Positions 18,515-26,815 of a DNA stretch of 64,000 nt are shown in pieces. Below the pieces are notes generated by a model. It worked only from the letters and a program-made list of their open reading frames with translations, was not told the DNA's origin and made no database searches. Position numbers and translations under genes: made by a program. Numbering within the stretch: the stretch's first letter is position 1; every line of letters starts with the position of its first letter. The DNA is from Scytonematopsis contorta HA4267-MV1 (GTDB lineage: Bacteria; Cyanobacteriota; Cyanobacteriia; Cyanobacteriales; Nostocaceae), in NCBI GenBank assembly GCA_019359035.1, contig JAHHIC010000051.1, positions 30,146 through 94,145 of the forward strand, given 5' to 3'.

Positions 18515-19162
18515 TTAATTAATATTCACCATATTTCCTTTAATGTTCATTACAGGGCCTGCCTGTAAGTCCATATTTTGCTGCGCTGTTATTTTCATCC
18601 CGGCTTGAGAATTAATTTCGATGCTCTGAGCGCTGAGTTTAAGCTTACCGTTTTGCGAATTGATGCTAATATCGGCATCAGCTGTAATAGATATCGAGTT
18701 ATCTTTAGTATTAATCACAATACTATTTTTCAGACTTTTGTCAATCACCTCGATTTTTTCGGAATCAGGAGTATCATCAAGTAGAATAGTGTGACCGCTG
18801 CGAGATTTAATTATTCGTTTATCATTTTTACCATCGCTATTAAATTCTGGTGGTTTATCTACACCATTCCACAAGCTTCCTAAAATGTAAGGAGAAGCAA
18901 CATTACCGTGGGCAAAAGCTATCAGTACCTCACTGCCAACTTCTGGTAAAAAGTATATCCCACATTTCTCACCCGCCATCGGGGTTACTACCCTAGCCCA
19001 AAAGCTTTCGTCATTATCTGATAGTAAGGGAAACTTTACTTTGACTCGCGCTAAACCTTCTTCATCTTTATTATTAGTAACTATACCAATCGTCAGTCCA
19101 TAAAATTGATTGCTTTGGTTTTGCTGTCCCAAAAGATTTGGTAGCAGGCTCATTTCTATCAT
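18515..19162 (-). CDS. Spike protein, gpV/VgrG C-terminal-like (gp5 OB fold)
   Basis: 215 residues. The N-terminal OB-fold carries GLTIGIVTNNKDEEGLARVK, FWARVVTPMAG and GSEVLIAFAHGN, the hallmark of phage baseplate assembly protein V and the VgrG gp5 domain. The C-terminal part (SITADADISINSQNGKLKLS and similar) is a repetitive beta-prism needle. The first codon overlaps the last codons of the gpD-like gene by 4 bp (ATGA), so the two spike halves are translationally coupled, equivalent to a split Afp8/VgrG. Confidence 0.87.
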   Translation of the reverse strand: MIEMSLLPNLLGQQNQSNQFYGLTIGIVTNNKDEEGLARVKVKFPLLSDNDESFWARVVTPMAGEKCGIYFLPEVGSEVLIAFAHGNVASPYILGSLWNGVDKPPEFNSDGKNDKRIIKSRSGHTILLDDTPDSEKIEVIDKSLKNSIVINTKDNSISITADADISINSQNGKLKLSAQSIEINSQAGMKITAQQNMDLQAGPVMNIKGNMVNIN

Positions 19163-20235
19163 GTTGCATTTCTCCTAACGGTAAATTTCGTTTTGTAACC
19201 TTGCTTTTTTGAATAATCATGTTTAACTGAGATAACGTAGTACAAACCACTAAACTTGTTTCCTACGTCATTAATTTCAATGACTTTACCTGCGCGTATA
19301 TTGGGGTTTCCTTGGCAAGTTCCTTCACCTCCAACATAGGTCAGCGCCATTTCGTTAAAAAGCCCTTTGGCAATTTCGTCAGCTTCAGTACTATTCGATA
19401 GCGATTCTGTAAAAACAACATGCGTCGCATTACCAAATGCTGTCTTTGCCGCACTGGGACCGCTAGTCTTACCGTTCATTTTACAATTTTCATCGCCAAC
19501 GCTGGCTCTACTAATAACAACCTTTTTTTGTTTAATGTCCCAATTGCGTACTTCTACTACTCCTACTTGCTGCATTGTACTCGAGCGAGAATAAAATTCA
19601 ACTAAATCTTTCTTTTTAAGAGTGAGTGCTTTTTCCTGAATATTTTGAGGTGGGCGAAAGCATAAAGTTTGACCCTCCATCGCCAATTCATAACCAAGCC
19701 TTTTAGCGCGTTTTTGTAGAAACTCCATGTCAGTTTGATTCGACTGACAAACATAATCTATTATAACTTTAGTATCTGTTATCTCGGTTAATAATTTTTG
19801 TTCTCTAGCAATTTGGCTAACGATATCACTATCTTTAATTTCTTTCCAGGAGCGAGTTTTGTGACCTCGAATTAAACGATGACGAAAATCATGACCGCTG
19901 ACTAAGAAAGTCGGCTCTGCATCAGCAGCAAAATCTACTTCTACTCCTGTAATTTCTCCCAAGAAGACTGTTTCTAATTGGTTAGGATAACCCATTTGAA
20001 TTTTAATTGCAGAACCTTCATTAAATAAATCTTTCTCATTACTTGCTGTAACTTCACTCTTGATTAAATCCCAGTTTGATAACTTTAGGGCAAGCATACT
20101 TGGTGCATCCAAATCTTCAGACACAGTGGCTGAAATTACTTCCAAATTTGATTTTGAAGATAGGCGCGTGTTTTGAATTGTGATGTTAAGTTTGGGAGTA
20201 AGTTCCTCTATACTAGTAGGCATGGTGATTCCCAA
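19159..20235 (-). CDS. Spike hub protein, late control gpD-like (gp27 half of Afp8/VgrG)
   Basis: 358 residues. SGHDFRHRLIRGHKTRSWKE, DYVCQSNQTDMEFLQKRAKR and the C-terminal RAGKVIEINDVGNKFSGLYY are typical of the phage late control D/gp27 hub family. It trimerises to adapt the six-fold tube to the three-fold spike. It directly abuts the LysM gene upstream and overlaps the gpV-like gene downstream. Confidence 0.86.
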   Translation of the reverse strand: MGITMPTSIEELTPKLNITIQNTRLSSKSNLEVISATVSEDLDAPSMLALKLSNWDLIKSEVTASNEKDLFNEGSAIKIQMGYPNQLETVFLGEITGVEVDFAADAEPTFLVSGHDFRHRLIRGHKTRSWKEIKDSDIVSQIAREQKLLTEITDTKVIIDYVCQSNQTDMEFLQKRAKRLGYELAMEGQTLCFRPPQNIQEKALTLKKKDLVEFYSRSSTMQQVGVVEVRNWDIKQKKVVISRASVGDENCKMNGKTSGPSAAKTAFGNATHVVFTESLSNSTEADEIAKGLFNEMALTYVGGEGTCQGNPNIRAGKVIEINDVGNKFSGLYYVISVKHDYSKKQGYKTKFTVRRNAT

Positions 20236-20871
20236 TTATTGAATAGTTAGACCAAGACGCAATGGAGGCACAGTTAGACTTTGACCTGGTTTAATGCCAC
20301 GAGGGTCGGTAAGTCTGTTTGCAACCGCGATTATTCGCCATAAAGACGGGTCATTATACTCTTGAGCTGCGATGCTACTAAGAGTCTCCCCTCGTTTAAC
20401 TATACGAATGGGGTCATCGATGGGGTTCTGTTTTTTTTGTTTAAGTTCATTCGATTCGCAATTTTTAAATTTGCATTTGAGTATTGCTCTTACTGGTGTA
20501 CCATTCTCTAAAAAGTGAGTCAGTGTTTCGTTAATTGACATTAGAACTCCTTGCATTAATATAATATCTCCTGCTCCCCAAATAAGTTTACACATTGGCG
20601 GTCTTTTTAATTCGCCGTTGATTTCCACAATATCACGAATAAATTTCGTTTCGTTTCTAACATTATTTTGAGGATATTTGCCAAAAGTAGTATCAAAAAA
20701 AAAGTCTATATCTAATGTTGAAAGGTCTTCATTAGGAACCAACTTTCCATCCTTTTCATTCCAGCCTGTCTTTGCGATTGTCAGTTGGTTGGGATTAAAC
20801 AAAACTTCTTTTGATAAGCCAAATTCTCCCCGTTCTTCTTCAACTGCTATCTTCATTTTTTCTAGCGCCAT
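20236..20871 (-). CDS. LysM-domain baseplate hub protein (Afp7-like)
   Basis: 211 residues. The N-terminal region (EKMKIAVEEERGEFGLSKEV) matches eCIS proteins that contact the tube end. The C-terminal LysM (about 155-205: VKRGETLSSIAAQEYNDPSL, GIKPGQSLTVPP) is complete. In contractile systems such LysM proteins (gp53/Afp7) glue tube initiator and spike hub rather than bind cell wall. Its start overlaps the upstream gene by 10 bp. Confidence 0.84.
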   Translation of the reverse strand: MALEKMKIAVEEERGEFGLSKEVLFNPNQLTIAKTGWNEKDGKLVPNEDLSTLDIDFFFDTTFGKYPQNNVRNETKFIRDIVEINGELKRPPMCKLIWGAGDIILMQGVLMSINETLTHFLENGTPVRAILKCKFKNCESNELKQKKQNPIDDPIRIVKRGETLSSIAAQEYNDPSLWRIIAVANRLTDPRGIKPGQSLTVPPLRLGLTIQ

Positions 20872-22289
20872 TGTCCCTGTCCTCTACGTTCGTTTTCAGC
20901 AATGAATTTACGCATTAATTTACTCTCTAATTTATCAACCAAAGCATCTAAGTCCATATTATTTTTCTCTGTATTATTACTAATTTGTGGACTTTCAATA
21001 ATTGTAATTGGTTTTTGTTGACTAATTGAATTATGATTAATAACTTGATTATTTTGATTTACCATGTTTTGGGATGCTCTTTCCGCTTCAGCTTTTGTTG
21101 TAGCCAAATCTTTTGCAGCCAAAGAAGGTTGATAAAAAGGCATTTTATCATTTTTATTTCCCAAGTTAATTGGCATAGTTTCTAATTTGCCATTACTGCT
21201 TATTTTCTGGGATGGGGTAGTTGGTCTAGGCTTGACTATAGGCAGTTGACTATTCCCCGTCACAAAATCATTGACTGTATCGCTAATTAATGGCTCGGAG
21301 CTATGGTAAACGAGGGGTGTTTGCTGCTCTGGAATATCTATTAACCGAGAATTAATCTCTCGCAATGGTGATGTTTGTGCTTGGTTATAAACAACTTCCG
21401 CTCCTGAGATTGCTCCCATAGCAATCTGGGAGGTTTGGGGTTTATTTTTTGATAACCCAGGTTTTAAGGCGATAGAATTACTTACGGAGTTATGATTAAT
21501 GCTATCTAATTTAGTGGTAGATGCTTGCTCGGTACTAAAGTTTTTGCTAGGGGCAAATTTAGCTTGCACTAAAGGTAGTTGACCTGCTGGTGCATGATTT
21601 ATGATATCTCTTACGGGTAATGTAGAATTAGAGTCAATTGATGATGTTTCCCGTGTTACTGCAACTGACCCAAAATTAAGTTTTCTAAATTGTTCTTGGT
21701 TTTTTTCTTGTTTTTTTTCTTGGTTTTCTTCTTGGTTTTTTTCTTTGTTATGTTTATGTTCTAGGGATAAACCAGGCTTTATGGTTTCCTTGTTTAATAA
21801 ATTACCTTTTGTACTACTTGTACCGTCCGTAACTTCTGTCGCATTTATACCAACTACGCGATTAACTGGTGTATTAAGCGCATTTGAATTAAGCGATACA
21901 GCCTGCTTTGAATTAAAATCGCTATTGGATAGAGGCATTTTTTGACTGTTTTTTCCTGGAGCAAATTTTGCCTGTATTACCATCCTTGGTTTTTCATTTG
22001 CCTGCCTAGATGATTTTTTTGGGTTAGATGTATTAAATATTTCGTTGTTTGCATTCCTCCTTTGGTGTGCATAAACAATTGGCACTTGTCCCACATCTAA
22101 ATTAGAAACTTTACACCAATTTTTTTGCACTTGGGTAAGTAAAGGTAAGCGATTCGCTAGGTTTTGCGAACGCTGGATTATTTTTCTAGCTATCTGCGTG
22201 TCAATAACACCAGGTTGAAGAACGGGACGCAACAATCGAGGAAGCAGTTGCGGTGAAATAGAATCTTCCCAAGCTTGTTTTAGAGTCAT
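20862..22289 (-). CDS. eCIS-associated low-complexity protein, unknown function
   Basis: 475 residues, not assigned to a named family. Residues 1-75 are well ordered (LKQAWEDSISPQLLPRLLRP, then RSQNLANRLPLLTQVQKNW). The middle (about 90-440) is a low-complexity stretch rich in Asn, Ser, Gln and Lys, with a KNQEENQEKKQEKNQE run. The last 30 residues form a charged helix (DALVDKLESKLMRKFIAENE) ending in RRGQGQWR, a pattern I associate with eCIS genes at this position, between the second tube and the LysM gene (Afp6 position). A disordered linker tethering two folded ends is plausible. It is not a recognisable tape measure: there is no long hydrophobic helical repeat. Confidence 0.6.
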   Translation of the reverse strand: MTLKQAWEDSISPQLLPRLLRPVLQPGVIDTQIARKIIQRSQNLANRLPLLTQVQKNWCKVSNLDVGQVPIVYAHQRRNANNEIFNTSNPKKSSRQANEKPRMVIQAKFAPGKNSQKMPLSNSDFNSKQAVSLNSNALNTPVNRVVGINATEVTDGTSSTKGNLLNKETIKPGLSLEHKHNKEKNQEENQEKKQEKNQEQFRKLNFGSVAVTRETSSIDSNSTLPVRDIINHAPAGQLPLVQAKFAPSKNFSTEQASTTKLDSINHNSVSNSIALKPGLSKNKPQTSQIAMGAISGAEVVYNQAQTSPLREINSRLIDIPEQQTPLVYHSSEPLISDTVNDFVTGNSQLPIVKPRPTTPSQKISSNGKLETMPINLGNKNDKMPFYQPSLAAKDLATTKAEAERASQNMVNQNNQVINHNSISQQKPITIIESPQISNNTEKNNMDLDALVDKLESKLMRKFIAENERRGQGQWR

Positions 22290-22308
22290 ACTTTAAATTC
22301 CGTTAGCA

Positions 22309-22833
22309 TCAAAACATAGCCTCAGAAATTAAATGGGTAATTGAACGATTAAAAATTCCCTGATGAACGAGTTCAATGCTCTCCACTGCAATTTCATCGC
22401 TGCTAGCATTTAGCTTCGGTCCAGTCCACTTTACAGGGTAAGCGTTGTGAAAATCCCACACCTTGACAGGTTCCATCATACGGTCGAACAGTATAATACT
22501 ACCGTTTTTCCGTTCTATATTACCAGCACTTGCATTTTGATACCATACTGACAAGGTATCAAGAATTGTTAAGCCTTTGCTTAAAACAAGAGGTTCGTAA
22601 GAAGTTTGAGTCGGAAATTTATGAACATATCCATTTACACCACCTTCTTTATATTCCTCCAAACTAATCTGGCTTCCTAAACCTGTAACTTCGGTGAATC
22701 CACCTGTTAACAATCCATCGATTTCTACAAAAAAGTTATAAGCAGCTAAAGGGTCAATGATATCTCTTAGTGCATCATAGCCTAATCGATAATTGCTTTT
22801 AATAAGATATGTCTTTTGACTTGTTTTTCGCAT
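22309..22833 (-). CDS. Tail tube protein (Afp5-like, gp19 family)
   Basis: 174 residues. LAAYNFFVEIDGLLTGGFTE, VTGLGSQISLEEYKEGGVNG and IAVESIELVHQGI are signatures of the T4 gp19-like tube family. The N-terminal 28 residues extend beyond the usual start and may not all be translated, although ATG at 22833 is the only clear start. It lies directly downstream of the chaperone frameshift extension and is the second tube paralogue here; in Afp-type particles one tube form initiates the tube at the baseplate. Confidence 0.86.
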   Translation of the reverse strand: MRKTSQKTYLIKSNYRLGYDALRDIIDPLAAYNFFVEIDGLLTGGFTEVTGLGSQISLEEYKEGGVNGYVHKFPTQTSYEPLVLSKGLTILDTLSVWYQNASAGNIERKNGSIILFDRMMEPVKVWDFHNAYPVKWTGPKLNASSDEIAVESIELVHQGIFNRSITHLISEAMF

Positions 22834-22845
22834 AATTCTCTAGTT

Positions 22846-23009
22846 CTACTGTTCGTTCAATTGCTGATTAATTTGAGAAATTTGTGCTACCCAAGAAAGT
22901 CGTTCGCGATGTTCCATTGCCATGATTTGCTCGTGTTGCCAGTGAAAGTGATAAGCAATGTAAGCTACTTCTTCTAGTAGCCTATTCTCTGGGTAGCAAA
23001 CTACTCCCC
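22846..23009 (-). CDS. GpE-like (DUF6760-type) chaperone extension made by -1 frameshift
   Basis: This frame encodes GVVCYPENRLLEEVAYIAYH, FHWQHEQIMAMEHRERLSWV and ends QINQQLNEQ before TAG at 22846-22848. The pattern EEVAYIAYHFHW...MxxxERxxW resembles phage P2 GpE and the small DUF6760 proteins of eCIS loci. No ATG, GTG or TTG occurs in frame between the upstream stop (TGA ending at 23029) and the ATGs inside the conserved motif. It is reached from the preceding gene by a -1 shift at T TTG GGG (23007-23013), giving a 175-residue fusion. That matches the tail-assembly chaperone pairs of P2 and lambda (gpE/E', gpG/GT). Confidence 0.72.
22964..22981 (-). promoter_or_regulatory. RNA hairpin downstream of the slippery site
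   Basis: GCTACT and AGTAGC pair perfectly around a six-base loop. It lies inside the extension frame. The 25-nt spacing is longer than the usual 5-9 nt, so its stimulating role is uncertain. Confidence 0.4.
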
Positions 23010-23372
23010 CAAAGGAACAGTTTCCACCTCAAACTCACCCTGACAGTGGGGACAATCGACTAAAAGACGACTATGACCATTTTGATTAATACGTTGGTAA
23101 AAATCTTGTAGGTACACTAAATCAGCTGAAAATAAATTTTCAATCATTTTAGGGTTAATATTTTGCACAGTGCCTAAATCTGTAATGACTCTTGACAAAA
23201 GAATAATTACTAAATAGCCTGGATTAGCCTGAACTCGTGGGTCGCGCAAAGGTGTAATTTCATCAAAGGCTGTAGACAATCGCATAGTACCCTCGCGATG
23301 GATATTCCCTTCTGGGTCAATGTAGCCTTGCGGTAGGATAAAGGAAAATTTTGTTTGTTTTTGTTCTAACAT
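23001..23372 (-). CDS. Tail assembly chaperone (gpG/gpE-like), frameshift donor
   Basis: 123 residues. FILPQGYIDPEGNIHREGTM, ITPLRDPRVQANPGYLVIIL and LFSADLVYLQDFYQRIN are typical of the phage tail assembly chaperones next to tube genes in eCIS loci. The end carries a single CPHC pair. In phages this protein and its frameshifted longer form coat the tape measure or control tube assembly; here it lies between two tube genes. The 0-frame ends at TAG 23001-23003, right after the slippery site. A 131-bp gap separates it from the first tube gene. Confidence 0.8.
   Translation of the reverse strand: MLEQKQTKFSFILPQGYIDPEGNIHREGTMRLSTAFDEITPLRDPRVQANPGYLVIILLSRVITDLGTVQNINPKMIENLFSADLVYLQDFYQRINQNGHSRLLVDCPHCQGEFEVETVPLGE
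23007..23013 (-). promoter_or_regulatory. Slippery heptamer T TTG GGG for -1 ribosomal frameshift
   Basis: On the minus strand the 0-frame reads CCT TTG GGG GAG TAG, so the X XXY YYZ heptamer is in register three codons before the stop. Slipping one base back continues GGA GTA GTT into the GpE-like frame. A perfect 6-bp stem with 6-nt loop (22964-22981) lies 25 nt downstream, and a weaker GTAG/CTAC stem lies closer. Confidence 0.7.
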
Positions 23373-23443
23373 TTGGGACTTGAGATTTTATTAGACTTTG
23401 AATTATGCCTTAAGGGTGACTCAGATGAACGGATTTTTAACAA

Positions 23444-23458
23444 GTGGGCAATGCCCAC
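23444..23458. repeat. Short inverted repeat GTGGGCAATGCCCAC
   Basis: Near-perfect dyad in the gap between the first tube and the chaperone gene. It belongs to the same dispersed family as the GTGGGC...GCCCAC repeats at 39844 and 61102. Possible attenuating hairpin adjusting tube versus chaperone levels. Confidence 0.55.
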
Positions 23459-23503
23459 CTGATAAATTAATAATGATGGGAATAGAAAATACGAGTTACT
23501 TAA

Positions 23504-23956
23504 TTAAGACCACTTATCAACAGTTATCCCTTCGTGAGCAAACTCCAGAGTTTCAACTGCAGCATCATCAGAAACAGCATTAAAATCAGAACTAGACCAA
23601 GTTACAGGCCAGCAATTTGTCAAGTTCCAACGTATTTTCTCAACACCTGTGTCGTCAAGCAAAACTATCGAAACTTCGCGACGGTCTGCGACTCCTTTCA
23701 TTAAGCTTTGTCGCCACTTCCACAGTTCATCATTGTTCGTCATACCTCTTTTAAGAGTGACATTCCCATAGCTTACTAAACCGGGTATTTTTCGCTTAGT
23801 TAAAGGGTCTGTTCCTTCTCGATATTCACCAGCTGCTTGCGTGGAGCTTAGTCCTGTAACATCTCGGAAACCAGCATGAATAATGCCATTCCATTCGACA
23901 TAAAAATTATAACCACTATAAGGGTCAGGGTTGTGAAGAGGTTTAGTGCTGGGCAT
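23504..23956 (-). CDS. Tail tube protein (Afp1-like, gp19 family)
   Basis: 150 residues. PYSGYNFYVEWNGIIHAGFR, DVTGLSSTQAAGEYREGTDP and DDAAVETLEFAHEGITVDKW match the inner-tube family. The length is standard for the main tube subunit, which stacks as hexamers inside the sheath. It follows the two sheath genes (79-bp gap), the usual sheath-tube order, and is probably the major tube protein. Confidence 0.88.
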   Translation of the reverse strand: MPSTKPLHNPDPYSGYNFYVEWNGIIHAGFRDVTGLSSTQAAGEYREGTDPLTKRKIPGLVSYGNVTLKRGMTNNDELWKWRQSLMKGVADRREVSIVLLDDTGVEKIRWNLTNCWPVTWSSSDFNAVSDDAAVETLEFAHEGITVDKWS

Positions 23957-24035
23957 AGATTAATCTCAGTAAATAAAGTGGCTGTTTTTTGAAAGTTAAA
24001 AGTTAAAGCATCAAATATTCTTATTTAACTTTTAA

Positions 24036-25145
24036 CTAATTTACTTGCACTCCGTTCTCACCGTGAATTAGACGAACAATAATAAATTCACTAGGAATGG
24101 TAGGTGCTAGACCGATTTCGGTGATTACATTTCCAATCTCTTGCGTAGAAGCTGGGTTTGTTTGAGCATCGCATTTGACATAAAAAGCTTCTTGGGGTGA
24201 ATCTCCTTTGAGCGCACCTTTTAAGCGCAAAGACTCAAAATAAGCTATTAATTCCCGCTCAATCCGAATCCATAATTTGAAGTCGTTGGGTTCAAAAACT
24301 ACAGCAGCTAAGTTGCGTTCTATCCACCTAAAAACATTCAAGAACAAACGCCGCACGTTAATATAATGCCAATTTGCATCTGCGCTTAAAGTGCGGGTTC
24401 CCCAAATGCGTATACCTCTTCCGGGTAAAGCACGCAAGCAGTTTACTCCCCCAATTGCATCGGTCGGATGTAGTTTTACAAGCTCTAAGTTGGAAAAGGT
24501 CTGTTTTATATCTAACGCTCCTTCTACTATATAGTTAGCAGGAGAGGAGTAAAAACCCCCATTCCGGTCGCTACGAGCATAAACTCCAGCTATATGACCG
24601 CACGCAGGAATAAAGTCAAACCCTGAGTCGTTCTCAACTTTAATCCAAGGAGCATACATCGCACCATTCTTTGAATTTAAGGCTTGTCGCTGCTTCTGGA
24701 TTTGCTCTGTTGTTGAATCTTTCTCCCCATCCAGTATCGCAAACCTGTCACCAATGCGATCGCAATGCTCTAAAATTTTTTCCCTCGCAGAGGGACTAAT
24801 CATGTCTGGCGAACAAACCAAGTCAATATCATCTAGGTATTCTAACGCCTTTAGTCCCTCAGACAATGCTTGCTCGGTTTCATCTTTCAGTCGCACTACA
24901 TAACACAATTGACCGCCATTTTCAAAAAAACCCTTTACTGCATAATGAAGGTATTTTTTTTTACCTTGAAACGCTGGAAATTGCGTCCAAAGTTTCAGCA
25001 TTTTGGGTTGGTTGTAAGGAAGTTGTGTAACATCAGCATCCGGAACGAGACCTAAAAACGCAGGAACGCCTGTCATTAACTCTGGTGCTGGTGTTGGAAA
25101 AATATCCTTAAGAACTACCCCTGGTATCGGATAATTTGCGTGCAT
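24036..25145 (-). CDS. Contractile sheath protein, smaller paralogue
   Basis: 369 residues. The start YPIPGVVLKDIFPTPAPELM and the C-terminal half (RGIRIWGTRTLSADANWHYI, NVRRLFLNVFRWIERNLAAV, VFEPND) are diagnostic of the phage tail sheath family. It lies 27 bp after the larger sheath gene. In Afp-type systems several sheath paralogues occupy different levels; this shorter one, ending without a long tail, may form the baseplate-proximal or distal rings. Which one is the bulk sheath cannot be told from sequence. Confidence 0.88.
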   Translation of the reverse strand: MHANYPIPGVVLKDIFPTPAPELMTGVPAFLGLVPDADVTQLPYNQPKMLKLWTQFPAFQGKKKYLHYAVKGFFENGGQLCYVVRLKDETEQALSEGLKALEYLDDIDLVCSPDMISPSAREKILEHCDRIGDRFAILDGEKDSTTEQIQKQRQALNSKNGAMYAPWIKVENDSGFDFIPACGHIAGVYARSDRNGGFYSSPANYIVEGALDIKQTFSNLELVKLHPTDAIGGVNCLRALPGRGIRIWGTRTLSADANWHYINVRRLFLNVFRWIERNLAAVVFEPNDFKLWIRIERELIAYFESLRLKGALKGDSPQEAFYVKCDAQTNPASTQEIGNVITEIGLAPTIPSEFIIVRLIHGENGVQVN

Positions 25146-25172
25146 CGCTAATCTTCTAAGAAAACAATAGTG

Positions 25173-26552
25173 CTATTTGTTACTTTGCTCAGACCGCTGA
25201 CTAATTTTGAAGATGACAAACTCTGCGGGTTTGACAACAGCGACACCAATAATAGTTACAACTTGACCAACATCGCGAGTTTCAGGGGGGTTAGTTTCTT
25301 CATCACATTTGACAAAAAATGCTTGCTCTGGAGTACTGCCAAATAAAGCACCACTGCGCCAAACATTTAGCAAGAAAGCATTGATATTGCGGCGAATTTT
25401 TGCCCATAGTTCGGGTGAGTTAGGCTCAAATACAGCCCATTGAGTTCCTTCATCAATTGATTCGCGCAAGTAGCTAAACAAGCGACGAATGTTTATATAC
25501 ATAAATTCTCCATTCTTATCACCACCAAAAGTTCGAGCGCCCCAAACCTTAATACTGCCATTCAGACTGCGAATGCAGTTTATTCCATGTGGGTTGAGTC
25601 CATCTTGAAGGGCTTTGGTAACATTTGTTTTTAGTCCCATTGCCCCTAGTACAGTTTCATTGGCAGGAGCTTTATGAACGCCGCGCTGGGTGTCTACACG
25701 AGCATAAACACCTGCAATGTGACCGCTAGGAGGTACGTATATTGCTCCCTTTTTTACAGGGTCAAAAACTTGAATCCAAGGGTAATAAAGGGCTGCATAA
25801 CCTGATTTACCTGGCATTGAAGCTGTGCCAGGTTCAAGTTTGCTTGTATCGCTCACTTCTTCTGTGGTATCAAAAATAGCAAAACTGTCTTGAGTAGTTT
25901 GCCCACAGTGAACATCAATCTTTAACAAAGCAGCTTTATCTGTAATGCCAGGTGCTGCAACAATTGCTATTTCATCAATTGCCTCAAATTGCGATAATGC
26001 TGTGTCTATCTCGGCAATTTCAGGTACCCACACAACATAGCAGCGCGTACCTCCATTGGTAAAGAAGCCATATACAGCATGAGCAAGCGTGTTTTGCCCT
26101 GCTACTGCGGAAAAGTCGCCAAAGTGTTTTTTAAATTCGCTAAAGTTGGTGCATAATTTGACCTCTCCAGAAAGCACAGAAGTCCCACCATAAATGTTAT
26201 ATCGTTTTTTATCTGCTTCAGTATTTGCATTTTCCTTAGCTTTTTCAAGTTCTTGTTTTGCGGCTTCTAATTCATTTGCAGATGTTTTAGCTTTTGCATT
26301 TGCTGTAACTTTTGCATCATCAGCAGCTTTTGCAGCGTCATCTGCATCTTTTACAGCTGTTTTTTCAGCTTCTTTAACTTTCTTTTCTGCCGCTTTTACA
26401 GCATCATCTAGAGGTTTTACAACTTCTGTAACCTTATCTGTAAATGGGATGACTCCAATAAACCCAGCAGTACTCGTGCCCACTCCCGCAATAGGAGCAT
26501 TTCCTGATAGAATTTCTTCAACGTATACGCCTGGTGATAAATAGGTCGGCAT
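25173..26552 (-). CDS. Contractile sheath protein with Ala/Lys-rich helical insertion
   Basis: 459 residues. It starts PTYLSPGVYVEEILSGNAPI and shows the conserved sheath C-terminal half (SIKVWGARTFGGDKNGEFMY, INIRRLFSYLRESIDEGTQW, AVFEPNSPELW). Between residues about 44 and 116, after TAGFIGVIPF and before YNIYGGTSVL, there is an insertion of Ala, Lys, Glu and Asp with heptad character (for example AEKKVKEAEKTAVKDADDAA). This should form a long helix or coiled-coil hairpin, possibly projecting from the sheath surface. The insertion is unusual for the family. Confidence 0.87.
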   Translation of the reverse strand: MPTYLSPGVYVEEILSGNAPIAGVGTSTAGFIGVIPFTDKVTEVVKPLDDAVKAAEKKVKEAEKTAVKDADDAAKAADDAKVTANAKAKTSANELEAAKQELEKAKENANTEADKKRYNIYGGTSVLSGEVKLCTNFSEFKKHFGDFSAVAGQNTLAHAVYGFFTNGGTRCYVVWVPEIAEIDTALSQFEAIDEIAIVAAPGITDKAALLKIDVHCGQTTQDSFAIFDTTEEVSDTSKLEPGTASMPGKSGYAALYYPWIQVFDPVKKGAIYVPPSGHIAGVYARVDTQRGVHKAPANETVLGAMGLKTNVTKALQDGLNPHGINCIRSLNGSIKVWGARTFGGDKNGEFMYINIRRLFSYLRESIDEGTQWAVFEPNSPELWAKIRRNINAFLLNVWRSGALFGSTPEQAFFVKCDEETNPPETRDVGQVVTIIGVAVVKPAEFVIFKISQRSEQSNK

Positions 26553-26815
26553 TATTGTTATTCCTTGTTAATTGCTAAGTTAATTGCTAAGAGCTAGAAT
26601 GTCGTTCTACAAATATTCCCAAATAGTTCAATATTAAAAAACGACTATTTAGAATTACTTGTTAAGTGGAAATCTCAGGTTTTTGTTTTACCTCGATTCA
26701 ATACTACATCAAGTGTCGCTTCTTGATAACCTCGAACGAAAACTTGTATAGTACGTTATTTCTCGTCGTCCTATTCCAGCAATTGTTAGTTGGCGGCGTA
26801 TTTGAACTAATATTT

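Noticed and set aside
20862..22289. Low-complexity eCIS protein as tape measure
   Set aside because: No long hydrophobic heptad region or TMP-like motif; kept as unknown and raised only as a hypothesis.
26194..26544. 116-codon plus-strand frame rich in Ala, Phe and Ser
   Set aside because: Antisense of the Ala/Lys-rich sheath insertion; low complexity explains its openness.
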